In this document: piece after piece, positions 30,272 to 39,018 of the stretch
Position numbering within the stretch: the first letter of the stretch is position 1
Layout: each line of letters begins with the position of its first letter
Assembly: GCA_005793785.1 (NCBI GenBank)
Contig: SXPW01000115.1
Location: forward strand, 1 to 39,018
Reading direction: 5' to 3'
DNA: 39,018 nucleotides
From: Actinomycetota bacterium
GTDB lineage: Bacteria > Actinomycetota > Acidimicrobiia > Acidimicrobiales > Ilumatobacteraceae
Notes under the pieces: model-generated
Databases searched by the model: none
Seen by the model: only the letters and a program-made list of their open reading frames with translations
What the model was told of the DNA's origin: nothing
Translations under genes and position numbers: made by a program

Positions 30272-31416
30272 TCGACTCCCAGCAGTGCCGCAGCCGAACG
30301 AACCTCGGCTCCCTGCGCGACTGCCGCATCGATGGCCTGGACGGCACCCGGAGTGTCGAGATCATCATCGAGATGACGACGAACGCTTTCGAGCACCGCG
30401 TCACCTCCCCTCTCGTCGTTGCCTTGTCTCGGACCCCTTGAGTCAACTGTGGTTGCCATCCAATTGCCAAGCCGTGCCGTTGCCCGGTCGATGAGACCTT
30501 TGTCCCATTCCCACTCGTGGCGGTAATGGTTCATGAGCAAGCCGAGGCGAATCGCGCGTGGGTCGTAGCGCTTGCGGAGGTCGTCGATGAAGACGAGGTT
30601 CCCCCGACTCTTGGACATCTTGTGGCCGTCCATCCACACCATCGCCACGTGCATCCAGTGCTTGACGAAGGCGACCCCCGTTGCGGCCTCAGATTGGGCG
30701 CGCTCGCATTCGTGGTGCGGGTAGATGAGATCCGTTCCGCCGCCATGGAGATCGATCGTGGTGCCGAGTTCCCGCAGGGCCAGTGCGCTGCATTCGATGT
30801 GCCAGCCAGGTCGTCCCGGCCCCCAGATGGTGTCCCACGCCGGCTCGTCGTGGGCCGAAGGTTGCCACAGGACGAAGTCGAGCGGGTGTCGCTTGTTCGG
30901 GTCGTCCACGTTGCCGCCGCGCTCCCGGGCGAGGTCCAACATGCGGGCATCGTCATAGCCCGACACCGATCCGAATTCAGGTGAGCGACTGACGTCGAAG
31001 TACACCGAACCACCCGCCTCGTAGGCGAATCCCCGCTCGAGCACCTTGCCGATGAAGCCACGAATCTCCGGGATTGCCGACGATGCCCGCGGTGTTGCAT
31101 GCATGGGAATGAAGTTGAGTGCCCGAAGGTCGTCCTCGAGTCGTTGCTCCTCGCGCGCCGCGAGATCGAGGTAGTGGACGTTCAGTTCGCGGGCCTTGGC
31201 AAACAGCGGGTCGTCCACGTCGGTGACGTTGCGAACGCATTGCACGGACCTCCCGGTGTCGAGCAGTCGGCGAATGAGCACGTCGTAGACGATGAACGTG
31301 AAGGCGTGACCGAGGTGCGTCGCGTCGTACGGCGTGACCCCGCACACGTACATCTTCACCTCGTTACCGGGCGAGAAGTCGACGATGTCGCGTCGGGCGG
31401 TATCGAAGAGTCGCAC
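30265..31416 (-). CDS. mshC: Mycothiol ligase MshC (Cys:GlcN-Ins ligase)
   Basis: A 383-residue class I synthetase-like ligase that joins cysteine to glucosaminyl-inositol in mycothiol synthesis. It resembles cysteinyl-tRNA synthetase, with [19 protein letters not shown] (zinc Cys25, HLGH at 34-37), [15 protein letters not shown] and [11 protein letters not shown]. MshC is favoured over CysRS because the protein is about 80 residues shorter, lacks the C-terminal tRNA-binding extension, and reads [13 protein letters not shown] and [13 protein letters not shown] as in known MshC. GTG start at 31416, eight bases after the preceding stop. Mycothiol is restricted to Actinobacteria, so this gene also marks the lineage. 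Confidence 0.88.
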   Translation of the reverse strand: MRLFDTARRDIVDFSPGNEVKMYVCGVTPYDATHLGHAFTFIVYDVLIRRLLDTGRSVQCVRNVTDVDDPLFAKARELNVHYLDLAAREEQRLEDDLRALNFIPMHATPRASSAIPEIRGFIGKVLERGFAYEAGGSVYFDVSRSPEFGSVSGYDDARMLDLARERGGNVDDPNKRHPLDFVLWQPSAHDEPAWDTIWGPGRPGWHIECSALALRELGTTIDLHGGGTDLIYPHHECERAQSEAATGVAFVKHWMHVAMVWMDGHKMSKSRGNLVFIDDLRKRYDPRAIRLGLLMNHYRHEWEWDKGLIDRATARLGNWMATTVDSRGPRQGNDERGGDAVLESVRRHLDDDLDTPGAVQAIDAAVAQGAEVRSAAALLGVEW

Positions 31417-31424
31417 GCCGGCGG

Positions 31425-32093
31425 CTAATCGATCCCCGTGAATCGCGGCGCAACTCGCGTCTTGTAGCGAACGTTGAGTTGCAACAGCACCGCGGTGAGT
31501 GCCTCGATGGCGAGCGCGTTCGAGAGCAAGCCGGCGTTGAGCGGGCGACAGCCCGATATCCGCGCAACGATGTCGCTCACGGTCTTGGTGGCCGCCGGGT
31601 CGTCGGAGCAGATCAGCACGTCACTATCGACGTCGTGGTCCAGTGCCCCGAGTTCCGTGGCTGGCAGGTGCTGGAATGCCGCGACGACGTTGGATCCCGG
31701 GATGGCGGCTTGCACGTGGGCGGCGATACTGCCGCGCGGCGGAATGAGCGGCTGGAATTCCTTGCCCACTCGAACGAGTGCATTGGCCATCGTGATCACG
31801 ATCTTGCCGCGCAGCGATTCCGACAGTTCCGTCACCGTGGTTGCCGCCGAGTCCCACGGCGTTGCCAGCACGATGATGTCGCACCGCGCAGCCTCCGCGT
31901 TGTCGGCGCCCTTCAACGGCAATTGCTTGGTCGGCCACTTGCGAAGGAGTTCGGCGACGACCTCGCGTCCACGTTCGGCGGTTCGCGATCCGATGACGCC
32001 TGGATACCCGACCGATGCAAGGCGGACGGCGAGTGCACTCCCCGCTGGTCCGGTGCCCCCGAGGTATCCGATGCTCGGAAGTGGCGCAGTCAC
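31425..32093 (-). CDS. F420:NADPH oxidoreductase (NpdG/Fno type)
   Basis: A 222-residue dinucleotide-binding protein of the NADPH-dependent F420 reductase family. It starts SIGYLGGTGPAGSALAVRLASVGYPGVIGSRTAERG, where the GGTGPxGxxLAxRL loop and GSRxAERG are diagnostic. The enzyme exchanges hydride between NADPH and F420, feeding F420-dependent enzymes such as the LLM oxidoreductase. GTG start at 32093 is seven bases after a TACGGT box; a longer open frame upstream crosses the divergent fabI gene and was rejected. It heads the eight-gene run to the PatA-like gene. Confidence 0.88.
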   Translation of the reverse strand: MTAPLPSIGYLGGTGPAGSALAVRLASVGYPGVIGSRTAERGREVVAELLRKWPTKQLPLKGADNAEAARCDIIVLATPWDSAATTVTELSESLRGKIVITMANALVRVGKEFQPLIPPRGSIAAHVQAAIPGSNVVAAFQHLPATELGALDHDVDSDVLICSDDPAATKTVSDIVARISGCRPLNAGLLSNALAIEALTAVLLQLNVRYKTRVAPRFTGID

Positions 32094-32099
32094 GTCCAC

Positions 32100-32106
32100 T
32101 ACCGTA
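32100..32106. promoter_or_regulatory. Shared symmetric -10 box for two divergent leaderless genes
   Basis: TACCGTA reads as TACCGT on plus (32100-32105), six bases before the fabI GTG at 32112. On minus it reads as TACGGT (32106-32101), seven bases before the GTG of the F420 oxidoreductase at 32093. Only 18 bp separate the start codons, so any promoter for either gene must overlap the other coding region or this site. No ribosome binding site fits in the gap for either gene. Confidence 0.6.
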
Positions 32107-32111
32107 GCGAC

Positions 32112-32879
32112 GTGGCGATTCTTGCGGGTAAGCGACTCGTCATCACCGGTGTGCTCACGGATGCGTCGCTGGCGTTCGGAGTGGCAAAGTTGGCCCAAGA
32201 AGAGGGCGCCACCGTGCTGTTGACGGGTGCCGGTCGCGGTCTCTCCATCACCGAGCGCACCGCCAAGAAACTCCCGAGCGTTCCGCACGTCGCGGAGTTC
32301 GACGTGACGAATCCGGAGCACGTCGAGGGCGTTCGTGGCGTCGTCGCAGAACGACTCGGCGGCGTGGACGGGGTGTTGCACTCCATCGGTTTTGCTCCTG
32401 CTGCGTGTTTGGGTGACGATCTCATGGCGGCCACGTGGGACGACGTATCCGTCGCCTTGCAGGTTTCTGCATTCTCCCTGAAAACTCTCGCGGATGCCTT
32501 CGTGCCCCTCATGGGTAACGGCGGGAGCATCGTCGGACTCGACTTCGACAACACCGTCGCCTGGCCGGCCTACAACTGGATGGGGGTGGCCAAGTCGGCC
32601 CTCGAGTCGACCAGCAGGTACCTCGCCAAGGAACTCGGTCCGAGGAACATTCGATGCAATCTCGTGGCGGCCGGCCCCATTCGCACGATGGCCGCCAAGT
32701 CGATTCCGTCGTTCGCCCAATTCGAGGACATCTGGAGCGCTCGCGCGCCGCTCGGCTGGGACATCCACGATTCCACCGCGGTTGCGCGCGCCTGTTGCGC
32801 GCTGCTCTCCGACTGGTTCCCCGCTACCACGGGCGAGATCGTGCACGTCGACGGTGGATACCACGCCGTTGGCGCCTGA
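32112..32879 (+). CDS. fabI: Enoyl-[acyl-carrier-protein] reductase, FabI/InhA type
   Basis: A 255-residue short-chain dehydrogenase that carries out the last reduction of each fatty-acid elongation cycle with NAD(P)H. It is strikingly InhA-like: [28 protein letters not shown] at the start, [10 protein letters not shown], then [30 protein letters not shown] with the Tyr154-x6-Lys161 catalytic pair, and [16 protein letters not shown]. The end [22 protein letters not shown] is also shared. GTG start at 32112 is six bases after the shared TACCGT box. The next gene starts five bases after its stop and may be cotranscribed. Confidence 0.92.
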   Translation: MAILAGKRLVITGVLTDASLAFGVAKLAQEEGATVLLTGAGRGLSITERTAKKLPSVPHVAEFDVTNPEHVEGVRGVVAERLGGVDGVLHSIGFAPAACLGDDLMAATWDDVSVALQVSAFSLKTLADAFVPLMGNGGSIVGLDFDNTVAWPAYNWMGVAKSALESTSRYLAKELGPRNIRCNLVAAGPIRTMAAKSIPSFAQFEDIWSARAPLGWDIHDSTAVARACCALLSDWFPATTGEIVHVDGGYHAVGA

Positions 32880-32883
32880 CTCC

Positions 32884-34896
32884 GTGTCATCGGATCACAT
32901 CAATCGTCTCGCCAACGAGTCGTCGCCCTACCTACGACAGCACCGTGACAACCCCGTTGCGTGGTGGCCATGGTGCGACGACGCCTTCGCCGAGGCACGA
33001 CGGCGGGACGTACCGGTGTTGTTGTCGGTGGGATATTCCGCGTGTCACTGGTGCCACGTGATGGCGCACGAATCGTTCGAGGACACGGAAGTTGCCGAGG
33101 TGATGAATCGCTTGTTCGTCAACGTGAAGGTCGACCGCGAGGAACGCCCCGACGTGGACGGCGTCTACATGGACGCAGTCCAAGCGATGACGGGTCGCGG
33201 TGGCTGGCCGATGACCGTCTTCCTCACCCCCGACGCTCGCCCATTCTTCGGCGGCACCTATTACCCCAAGCCCACATTCCTCCAATTGATGGCGGCGGTC
33301 GATGACGCATGGCGCAATCGCAGGGAGGACATCGACAACAACGTGGCCGCACTCGTCGACAACATCGGTCGAACCTCGCGAATCGCCACCAATCCGAGTC
33401 CGGCATCCATCGACGTGTTCGTACAGGCGGTAACTCAACTCGATGAGACGTTCGACGAAGCCTGGGGTGGATTCGGAGGTGCACCGAAGTTCCCCTCCAC
33501 CATGTCCCTCGAGGTGCTCCTGCGGTCGTACCTCAACGACGAATCGCCGCGCGTCCGACACATCATCACCACATCATTGGACGCGATGGCCTCCGGCGGA
33601 ATGTACGACCATATCGGTGGCGGATTCGCCCGCTACAGCGTCGATGAACGATGGCTCGTTCCCCACTTCGAGAAGATGCTCTACGACCAGGCGCTGCTGA
33701 TTCGCCCGTACCTGCACGCGTCGCTCGTGCTGCACGAGCCGCACTGGCGCCAAGTCGTGGAGGAAACGGTCGCCTATGTGCTCCGCGACCTTCGGTCGCC
33801 CCAGGGTGCGTTCTACAGCGCACAGGACGCGGATTCACTCGACGAGTCCGGACACCCACACGAGGGTCACTTCTACGTCTTCACCCCCGACCAGGTGCGA
33901 CGAATCGTGCCCGAGCATCTCGTCGATCTCGCACTCTCCTGGTACGACATCACCGATGCCGGCAACTTCGAGGGCAAGTCGATTCCGAACCGCATCGCGC
34001 AACGAGGTCGACTCGAGCGCACGAAGGACGTCGACGAGATACGACGACTCCTCCTCGCCGCACGCGAGACACGACACCGACCATTGCTCGATGACAAGGT
34101 CATCACGGAGTGGAGCGCGCTCATGGTGTCGTCGCTCGCCGAGGCGGCGGGTGCGTACTCCAACGACGAATGGGCTGCCGCGGCACAGCAGGCGGGCAAC
34201 TTTCTCGCGACCACGATGCGTCGTTCCGATGGTCGCTGGCATCGCACGTGGCACCGCGAGGCCACACCCAAGCACCTCGCCATGGCCGCCGACCTTGCGA
34301 ACCTCGTCGACGCCTTCACCAGGTTGTACGAATTGTCCGGTGTGGCCCGCTGGATCACGCTCGCCCGCGAGGCCGCCGACCAACTGATCGCCCACCACTG
34401 GGACTCCGGCGAGGGGGGTCTCTTCACCACGCCCGACGACGGCGAACGACTGATCGTGAGGCAAAAGGACCTCATCGACAACGCCACACCCTCTGCGAAC
34501 TCGGTGGCCGCTCTCGCATTTCAACGGCTCGCGGCATTGACCGGAGCCGAGACGTACCAGGTGCATGCCGACGCCATCCTGAAACTCCTCGCGCGAATCG
34601 TGACCAGTGCACCGACCGCGTTCCCCCACCTCCTGTGCGCACTCCACCTACGACACGTCGGACCCACCGAGGTGGCGATCACCGGAAAGCGCGGTGAATT
34701 GGTGCAGCTCGTCCACTCGCGATGGCTACCCACGGTCGTTCTCGCATGGGGTGAGGAATTCGAGTCCCCGTTGTTCGCCAATCGGCGCGACGGGGTGGCC
34801 TACGTTTGTCGACAGTACGCCTGCCAATCCCCCGCCACCAGTCGAGACGAATTGGTCGCGGCGTTGCGCAGTGCGCTCTCGGCTACCAGCGGCTGA
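32884..34896 (+). CDS. Thioredoxin-fold DUF255 protein (YyaL/SSP411-like)
   Basis: A 670-residue protein of the YyaL/spermatogenesis-associated protein 20 family. The N-terminal thioredoxin-like domain opens [24 protein letters not shown] and carries the CxxC motif [16 protein letters not shown] (Cys54, Cys57). The remaining about 500 residues look like an (alpha/alpha) barrel related to glycan epimerases ([34 protein letters not shown]). Function is unknown; N-acylglucosamine epimerase-like or redox roles have been suggested from fold. GTG at 32884 is the only start before the conserved N-terminus, four bases after the fabI stop codon. The 3' end overlaps the nitroreductase by 14 bp. Confidence 0.88.
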   Translation: MSSDHINRLANESSPYLRQHRDNPVAWWPWCDDAFAEARRRDVPVLLSVGYSACHWCHVMAHESFEDTEVAEVMNRLFVNVKVDREERPDVDGVYMDAVQAMTGRGGWPMTVFLTPDARPFFGGTYYPKPTFLQLMAAVDDAWRNRREDIDNNVAALVDNIGRTSRIATNPSPASIDVFVQAVTQLDETFDEAWGGFGGAPKFPSTMSLEVLLRSYLNDESPRVRHIITTSLDAMASGGMYDHIGGGFARYSVDERWLVPHFEKMLYDQALLIRPYLHASLVLHEPHWRQVVEETVAYVLRDLRSPQGAFYSAQDADSLDESGHPHEGHFYVFTPDQVRRIVPEHLVDLALSWYDITDAGNFEGKSIPNRIAQRGRLERTKDVDEIRRLLLAARETRHRPLLDDKVITEWSALMVSSLAEAAGAYSNDEWAAAAQQAGNFLATTMRRSDGRWHRTWHREATPKHLAMAADLANLVDAFTRLYELSGVARWITLAREAADQLIAHHWDSGEGGLFTTPDDGERLIVRQKDLIDNATPSANSVAALAFQRLAALTGAETYQVHADAILKLLARIVTSAPTAFPHLLCALHLRHVGPTEVAITGKRGELVQLVHSRWLPTVVLAWGEEFESPLFANRRDGVAYVCRQYACQSPATSRDELVAALRSALSATSG

Positions 34897-35521
34897 AGTG
34901 CAGGATCTCTGCGACGCTCGCCCGCGGTCGTGACGCACTGAGACCCGCTCCGAACGCCACCGAGTCGCGTTCGTCGTCCGTGGGAACACGTTCGTGGCCC
35001 AGTGCAATCGCGCCGATGAGCTGCAGGTGACTCGGTACACCCAGGGCCGTTCTCAATTCACTCTCGCCACGGAAGACTCCGAAGAACAACGCACCGAGTC
35101 CGGCGTCGTGGGCGGCGAGGAGCAGCGTCATGGTGGCGAACGATGCATCGACGGTCCAGTACGGGGTTGGCCATGCATCGAGCGACGATCCGAGTTCGCC
35201 CTTGGACTTGTCCGACTCCGAATATCGCTCCAGGTAGGCCTGCGGGTCGGCGAACGAGAGCAGGATGACCGGCGCATCGAGCAGGTGCTTCCAACGGAAG
35301 GTTTCCCTCGTTTCGGGGCGCATCGTTGCCGACCAGAAGGTGTCGGTGACAGCACCCTCGAGCACGACGACATGCCACCCTTGGGTCTTGCCCGCGGACG
35401 GCGATCGCGATGCCAGGTCGACGAGGCGCTCGAGCAGGTCGCGCTCGATCGGATCGGTGCGGAATGCGCGCACCATTCGACGGCTCGCCACGAGCCTCTC
35501 GAACTCCGTCGGGTCGCTCAC
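34883..35521 (-). CDS. Nitroreductase family protein (FMN-dependent)
   Basis: A 212-residue FMN-binding nitroreductase-fold protein. Diagnostic parts: the N-terminal [44 protein letters not shown], with the basic residues that bind FMN phosphate, and the late [37 protein letters not shown]. Substrate is unknown. The GTG at 35521 starts [11 protein letters not shown], 11 bases after the stop of the gene upstream; longer starts fall inside that gene. It converges with and overlaps the DUF255 gene. Confidence 0.88.
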   Translation of the reverse strand: MSDPTEFERLVASRRMVRAFRTDPIERDLLERLVDLASRSPSAGKTQGWHVVVLEGAVTDTFWSATMRPETRETFRWKHLLDAPVILLSFADPQAYLERYSESDKSKGELGSSLDAWPTPYWTVDASFATMTLLLAAHDAGLGALFFGVFRGESELRTALGVPSHLQLIGAIALGHERVPTDDERDSVAFGAGLSASRPRASVAEILHFSRW

Positions 35522-35532
35522 GGCGACGGGAA

Positions 35533-36186
35533 CTAGCGCTTCTTGCCGAGTTTGGCGAGCGACTCCGCCATCGTCCAGCCGTGCACGATGAGGACGCCAC
35601 CCTTGGCGACGTTGACTCCCTTGAAGAAAGCGACGATGTCCGGGGCGATTTTCGGCTTCTTGACGGGCTCGTAGTCGATGAAACCCGATTGGGCATTGGA
35701 CTTGGCGATGAACGACGCCGGGTCGTACTGCGGCTCGATTGCATAACGTCGGGCCAGTCGTCGACCCCACGCTCGCTCCTCGCCGACGGCGTTGTATTTG
35801 GGTCGTGGAATGATGCTCGTCACCGCGGAAAACGCTTCGAGCCCCGCCGGGGTCACGAACCGCGCGCCGACGACGACGTCCTCGTCGGGGAACGCCATGA
35901 GTGCGCGATGGTAGGCCTCGGTCATGAGTCCCTTCATCGCGGCATCACGTTTTGCCGTGCGCTTGACGCTGAGGAGGCCCATCACCACGCAGGGAGTACC
36001 ACCCAGTCGCTCCAGCGTGAGGAACATGAAGCCCGCGAGCGTCTTGCCGTCGTAGGCGGTCGTCGCCAGCACCCAGGAATCCTTCGCCTTGGAGACCGCA
36101 CCGATGCCGAATGCGCCTCCCATTGCGGCGAACTCGTCGAGATCGGCGTCGGTCAATGCGCTCGCATCGCGAGTAGCGATTTTCAC
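35533..36186 (-). CDS. Conserved-type hypothetical protein (217 aa), possible GNAT fold
   Basis: I do not recognise this 217-residue soluble protein. The first half has an acyltransferase-like (GNAT) pattern: an alpha segment, the strand SWVLATTAYDGKTLAGFMFLTLERLGGTPCVVMGLLSVKRTAKRDAAMKGLM, and an expected acceptor helix after VKRTAKRDAAMK where acetyl-CoA would bind. The rest (PRPKYNAVGEERAWGRRLARRYAIEPQYDP) matches nothing I know. GTG at 36186 gives the most natural start; the open frame upstream runs toward dnaE and is not conserved-looking. It precedes the nitroreductase by 11 bp, probably in one transcript. Confidence 0.65.
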   Translation of the reverse strand: MKIATRDASALTDADLDEFAAMGGAFGIGAVSKAKDSWVLATTAYDGKTLAGFMFLTLERLGGTPCVVMGLLSVKRTAKRDAAMKGLMTEAYHRALMAFPDEDVVVGARFVTPAGLEAFSAVTSIIPRPKYNAVGEERAWGRRLARRYAIEPQYDPASFIAKSNAQSGFIDYEPVKKPKIAPDIVAFFKGVNVAKGGVLIVHGWTMAESLAKLGKKR

Positions 36187-36284
36187 GCCTCTAGTCTGCC
36201 AGCGAAAAGTCGAATTCTGACGCGACGCAACATTCGCGCGGAAGGGCAACGACGTGGAGGCTGCGTCACCCAACGACGACGTCG

Positions 36285-39018
36285 TCAACGAATGGAGACG
36301 GCATCACCGAACTTGGCTCGCAACAATCCGATGACCTTGCCGATATCCACGGAGAACTCGGGCCCCAGCGCCACCACCTTCGAACCGAAACCGAGGAACA
36401 CCGGTGAATCTCCGGCGTGCGTTTCCAACAACGCCTTGACGTCGGCGATCGCCTCGGGCGAAATGGTGCGTCGCGCCAGATCGATGTGCAGCGACTCGAT
36501 ACCGTTCTTGGGTACCTCGATCACGCTGACGTCCGAAGCCATCAGCGTCATTCGTGCCTCGTCGCGCCGATCCAGGCGTCCTCGAATGATGACGATCTGG
36601 TCGTCCACGATGAGATGCCCGTGCGTCTTGTAGAGCTTCGGAAACACCGTCACTTCGATTGCACCCGCCAGGTCCTCCAGCGTGAAGGTCGCCATCTGCT
36701 CACCCTTGCGAGTGAATCGTGAATCGACACCGGAGATGACCCCACCGAGTGCGAGATTCTCCTCGGTTCGGTCGGGCACCTCGACGATCGGACACGTCAC
36801 TCGCCTGCCGATGACGCTCTCTAGGCCGCGCAGCGGGTGGTCGCTCACGTAGAAACCGAGCATCTCTTTCTCCAAGCGCAGTTGTTCGGACTTGTCGAAG
36901 GCCAGGTCGGGAATCTCCTCGCGCTCCGTGAACCCGTCCGCGGACTCCTCCGCTTCACCGAAGAGACTCATCACTCCCTGGTCTCGCTCGCGGCGACGCA
37001 CCAGTGCCTGATCGACGAGTCGCTCGAACACCAACGACAATCCCCGCCGCGGATGGCCGAGTGAGTCGAAGGCTCCCGCCTTGATCAATGACTCGATGGT
37101 TCGTTTGTTCAGGGCTTGTTCCGGAACTCGTTCGACGAAATCGTGGAATGATGCGAACTTGCCCGACTTCTCGCGCTGTTCGACGATGAGGGCAGCCGCG
37201 CCCTCGCCGACGTTGCGAATTCCCGAGAGTCCGAAACTCACGGCCGACTGTCCCTCGATCGGGGCGAAGTCGACGCCGGACTCGTTGATGTCCGGCGTGC
37301 GAACCGACACCTGGTTGGCTCCGGCATCCGAGAGATACAACGCGGCCCGGTCGTTGTTGCCCTTCACCGACGTGAGCAGGCAGGCGAAGTACTGCACGGG
37401 GTGGTGCGTCTTCAACCACGCGGTCTGATACGTGATGAGGCCATAACCGAACGCATGACTCTTGGTGAAGGCGTAATCGGCGAACTTCTCGATGATGCCG
37501 AAGAGGTCCCGACCGAGCGATTCGCCGTATCCGTTCTCCGCGCAACCGCCGACGAACTTCGGTCGTTGTTCGGCCATGGCCACCGGGTCCTTCTTCGCGC
37601 AGGCCTTGCGGAGGGAGTCGGCTTGCGCCAGGGAGTATCCGGCGAACTTCTGCGCGACGCGCATGATGCTCTCCTGATAGATCATGAGCCCGTAGGTGTC
37701 TCCCAACACTTCGGTCGCGTCGGCATGGAAGAAACGGGAGGGCTTGCGGTTGTTCTTGAAGTCGGCGTAATCGTTGTGCATGTTCTCGGCCATCGGACCT
37801 GGCCGGTAGAGCGCCAACACGGCGGCGACGTCCTCGAATCGTTTGGGAACCAACGATCGCAGTAGCGCGCGCATCGGTGTGGACTCGAGTTGGAACACGC
37901 CGATGGTGTTGCCCGACGCCAGGAGTTGGTAGGTCTTGGAATCGTCCAACGGTATGTCGTTGATGTCGAAGTTCGGTTGGCGGCTCCGAATGAGCGCCTC
38001 GGCGTCAGTGATGACGTCGAGGTTGCGCAATCCGAGGATGTCCATCTTCAGGAGTCCGAGCGACTCCACACCGTGCATTTCGTACTGGGTGACGACGGGC
38101 GACTCCTCGAGTTTTCGTCCGGCCTCCGGCTTGCGCTGGATCGGCAGGTACTCGGTGAGCGGTTCCTTGGTAATAACCACCGCCGCCGCGTGGATACCGA
38201 CGGAACGTTTCAGCCCTTCCAGTCCCTGCGCAACCTCCACGACGGTCTTGGCCTGACTGTCTGATTCACAGAGGGCTCGCAGGTCGGCGGCGGCTCGGAA
38301 TCCATCCATGTGCTTTTCGTTCTGTTCGAAGCAGTAACGCAATGGTGTGTCGCGCCCCATCACCACCGGTGGCATCAACTTGGCGATCTTGTCACCGACT
38401 GCATACGGATGACCGAGTACGCGGGCCGCGTCCCGCACGGCGTTGCGCGCCTTGATGGTGCCGAAGGTGATGATCTGGGCGACATGGTCGCGTCCGTACT
38501 TCTCCGCCGCGTATCGAATCATCTCGTCGCGGTACCGCGAGTCGAAGTCCATGTCGATGTCGGGCATCGATACGCGATCGGGGTTGAGGAATCGCTCGAA
38601 GAGCAGGTCGTACTTCACCGGGTCGAGGTCGGTGATGCGCAACGCGTAGGCAACGGCGCAGCCTGCCGCGGAGCCACGACCAGGACCGACTCGAATCCCC
38701 CGTTCGCGGGCATGACGAATGAGGTCCCACACGATGAGGAAGTAGGAGGCGAATCCCATGTCGCAGATGACCTTGAGTTCGTAGGCGATGCGCTCGACGA
38801 CGGCCTTGGGGATCTCCGCACCCCAACGTCGTGCGGCACCTTCACGCGTGAGGTGCTCCAGGTATGCGCGATCATCGGCGAATCCCGTGGGAATCGGAAA
38901 GTCCGGCAATACGTATTTACCGAACTCGATCGTGGTATTGGCGCGCTCGGCGATCCACAAGGTGTTGTCGCACGCGTCGGGGGTTTCGCGGAACAACTGT
39001 CGCATCTCGGATGCCGAC
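36285..39018 (-). CDS. dnaE: DNA polymerase III alpha subunit, 5' end cut off by the window
   Basis: The C-terminal 911 residues of a replicative DnaE polymerase. The catalytic Asp pair is in PDIDMDFD (about 155 residues into the visible part), followed by the fingers segment IITFGTIKARNAVRDAARVLG. The helix-hairpin-helix is in the region around LNKRTIESLIKAGAFDSLG, and the OB-fold with tau-binding tail is near the C-terminus (MATFTLEDLAGAIEVTVFPKLY). The PHP domain and start codon are outside the window. It is of the DnaE1 replicative type rather than ImuC/DnaE2, judged by the OB-fold and long C-terminus. A gap of 98 bp follows its stop. Confidence 0.95.
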   Translation of the reverse strand, partial: SASEMRQLFRETPDACDNTLWIAERANTTIEFGKYVLPDFPIPTGFADDRAYLEHLTREGAARRWGAEIPKAVVERIAYELKVICDMGFASYFLIVWDLIRHARERGIRVGPGRGSAAGCAVAYALRITDLDPVKYDLLFERFLNPDRVSMPDIDMDFDSRYRDEMIRYAAEKYGRDHVAQIITFGTIKARNAVRDAARVLGHPYAVGDKIAKLMPPVVMGRDTPLRYCFEQNEKHMDGFRAAADLRALCESDSQAKTVVEVAQGLEGLKRSVGIHAAAVVITKEPLTEYLPIQRKPEAGRKLEESPVVTQYEMHGVESLGLLKMDILGLRNLDVITDAEALIRSRQPNFDINDIPLDDSKTYQLLASGNTIGVFQLESTPMRALLRSLVPKRFEDVAAVLALYRPGPMAENMHNDYADFKNNRKPSRFFHADATEVLGDTYGLMIYQESIMRVAQKFAGYSLAQADSLRKACAKKDPVAMAEQRPKFVGGCAENGYGESLGRDLFGIIEKFADYAFTKSHAFGYGLITYQTAWLKTHHPVQYFACLLTSVKGNNDRAALYLSDAGANQVSVRTPDINESGVDFAPIEGQSAVSFGLSGIRNVGEGAAALIVEQREKSGKFASFHDFVERVPEQALNKRTIESLIKAGAFDSLGHPRRGLSLVFERLVDQALVRRRERDQGVMSLFGEAEESADGFTEREEIPDLAFDKSEQLRLEKEMLGFYVSDHPLRGLESVIGRRVTCPIVEVPDRTEENLALGGVISGVDSRFTRKGEQMATFTLEDLAGAIEVTVFPKLYKTHGHLIVDDQIVIIRGRLDRRDEARMTLMASDVSVIEVPKNGIESLHIDLARRTISPEAIADVKALLETHAGDSPVFLGFGSKVVALGPEFSVDIGKVIGLLRAKFGDAVSIR

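Noticed and set aside
30265-31416. Cysteinyl-tRNA synthetase as the identity of the HLGH/KMSKS protein
   Set aside because: Length (383 aa), missing C-terminal tRNA-binding region and MshC-type sequence around the HIGH motif fit the mycothiol ligase better. A true cysS elsewhere in the genome would confirm this.
36275-36286. Perfect 12-bp palindrome GACGACGTCGTC at the dnaE stop
   Set aside because: It has no loop and so is no terminator. Runs of GAC/GTC are very common codon combinations here, and there is no promoter context.
1-39018. Prophage, insertion sequence, CRISPR array or integrated island
   Set aside because: No transposase, integrase, spacer-repeat pattern or att-like direct repeats were seen, and nearly all genes are recognisable housekeeping or metabolic types in tight operons.

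Overview
The window is a gene-dense stretch of chromosome from a high-GC actinobacterium. Several lineage markers agree on this: a mycothiol ligase (MshC), two enzymes of F420 metabolism, an InhA-type enoyl reductase, and a phosphatidylinositol mannoside (PIM) pathway block. The style of the proteins and the compactness suggest class Acidimicrobiia, but that is inference. There is no 16S gene, and nothing in the window names a species. I saw no phage, IS element, CRISPR array or foreign island. No gene-free stretch exceeds about 170 bases.

Layout. Positions 1-1402 (minus) hold a tRNA 5' half, an EamA transporter and two small proteins; a small plus-strand gene follows. Positions 1835-4276 hold metX under a SAM-type riboswitch, a DCC-family protein and SURF1. 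Positions 4224-8387 (minus) read MoxR ATPase, VWA/CoxE-like protein, histidine phosphatase, lycopene cyclase. MurJ is divergent from them. Positions 9843-17209 (minus) carry proB-obgE, rpmA-rplU and ruvB-ruvA-ruvC. A plus-strand pair (dGTPase-like and nucleoside hydrolase) splits rplU-rpmA from obgE-proB. Positions 17220-23894 (minus) carry a peroxiredoxin, yebC, pdxT, pdxS, a DUF3048 lipoprotein, htpX, lemA and a PimA-like mannosyltransferase. Positions 24881-32093 (minus) form an eight-gene run transcribed in the order F420:NADPH oxidoreductase, mshC, plsC-like, thrS, HIT protein, an unknown two-helix membrane protein, phosphatidylinositol(-phosphate) synthase, PatA-like acyltransferase. A plus-strand luciferase-like oxidoreductase separates PatA from PimA. 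On the far right are fabI and a thioredoxin-fold DUF255 protein (plus), then a nitroreductase, an unknown protein and a 5'-truncated dnaE (minus).

How the parts fit. The order thrS-HIT-PI synthase-PatA-PimA ... pdxS-pdxT-yebC-ruvCAB is the order I recall from Mycobacterium. The right half is therefore an old actinobacterial core block for PI/PIM lipids, vitamin B6 and recombination, with lineage-specific insertions. Inositol links the PI lipids with mycothiol.

The most interesting material is regulatory. metX has a riboswitch whose P2 arm can pair almost perfectly with a downstream segment (15 of 16 positions). Many genes appear leaderless, with a TAnnnT box 6-10 nt before the start codon. 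In one case a single symmetric box (TACCGTA) seems to fire two divergent leaderless genes whose start codons are 18 bp apart. htpX appears to start at CTG. I found no convincing new multi-gene defence or mobile system.
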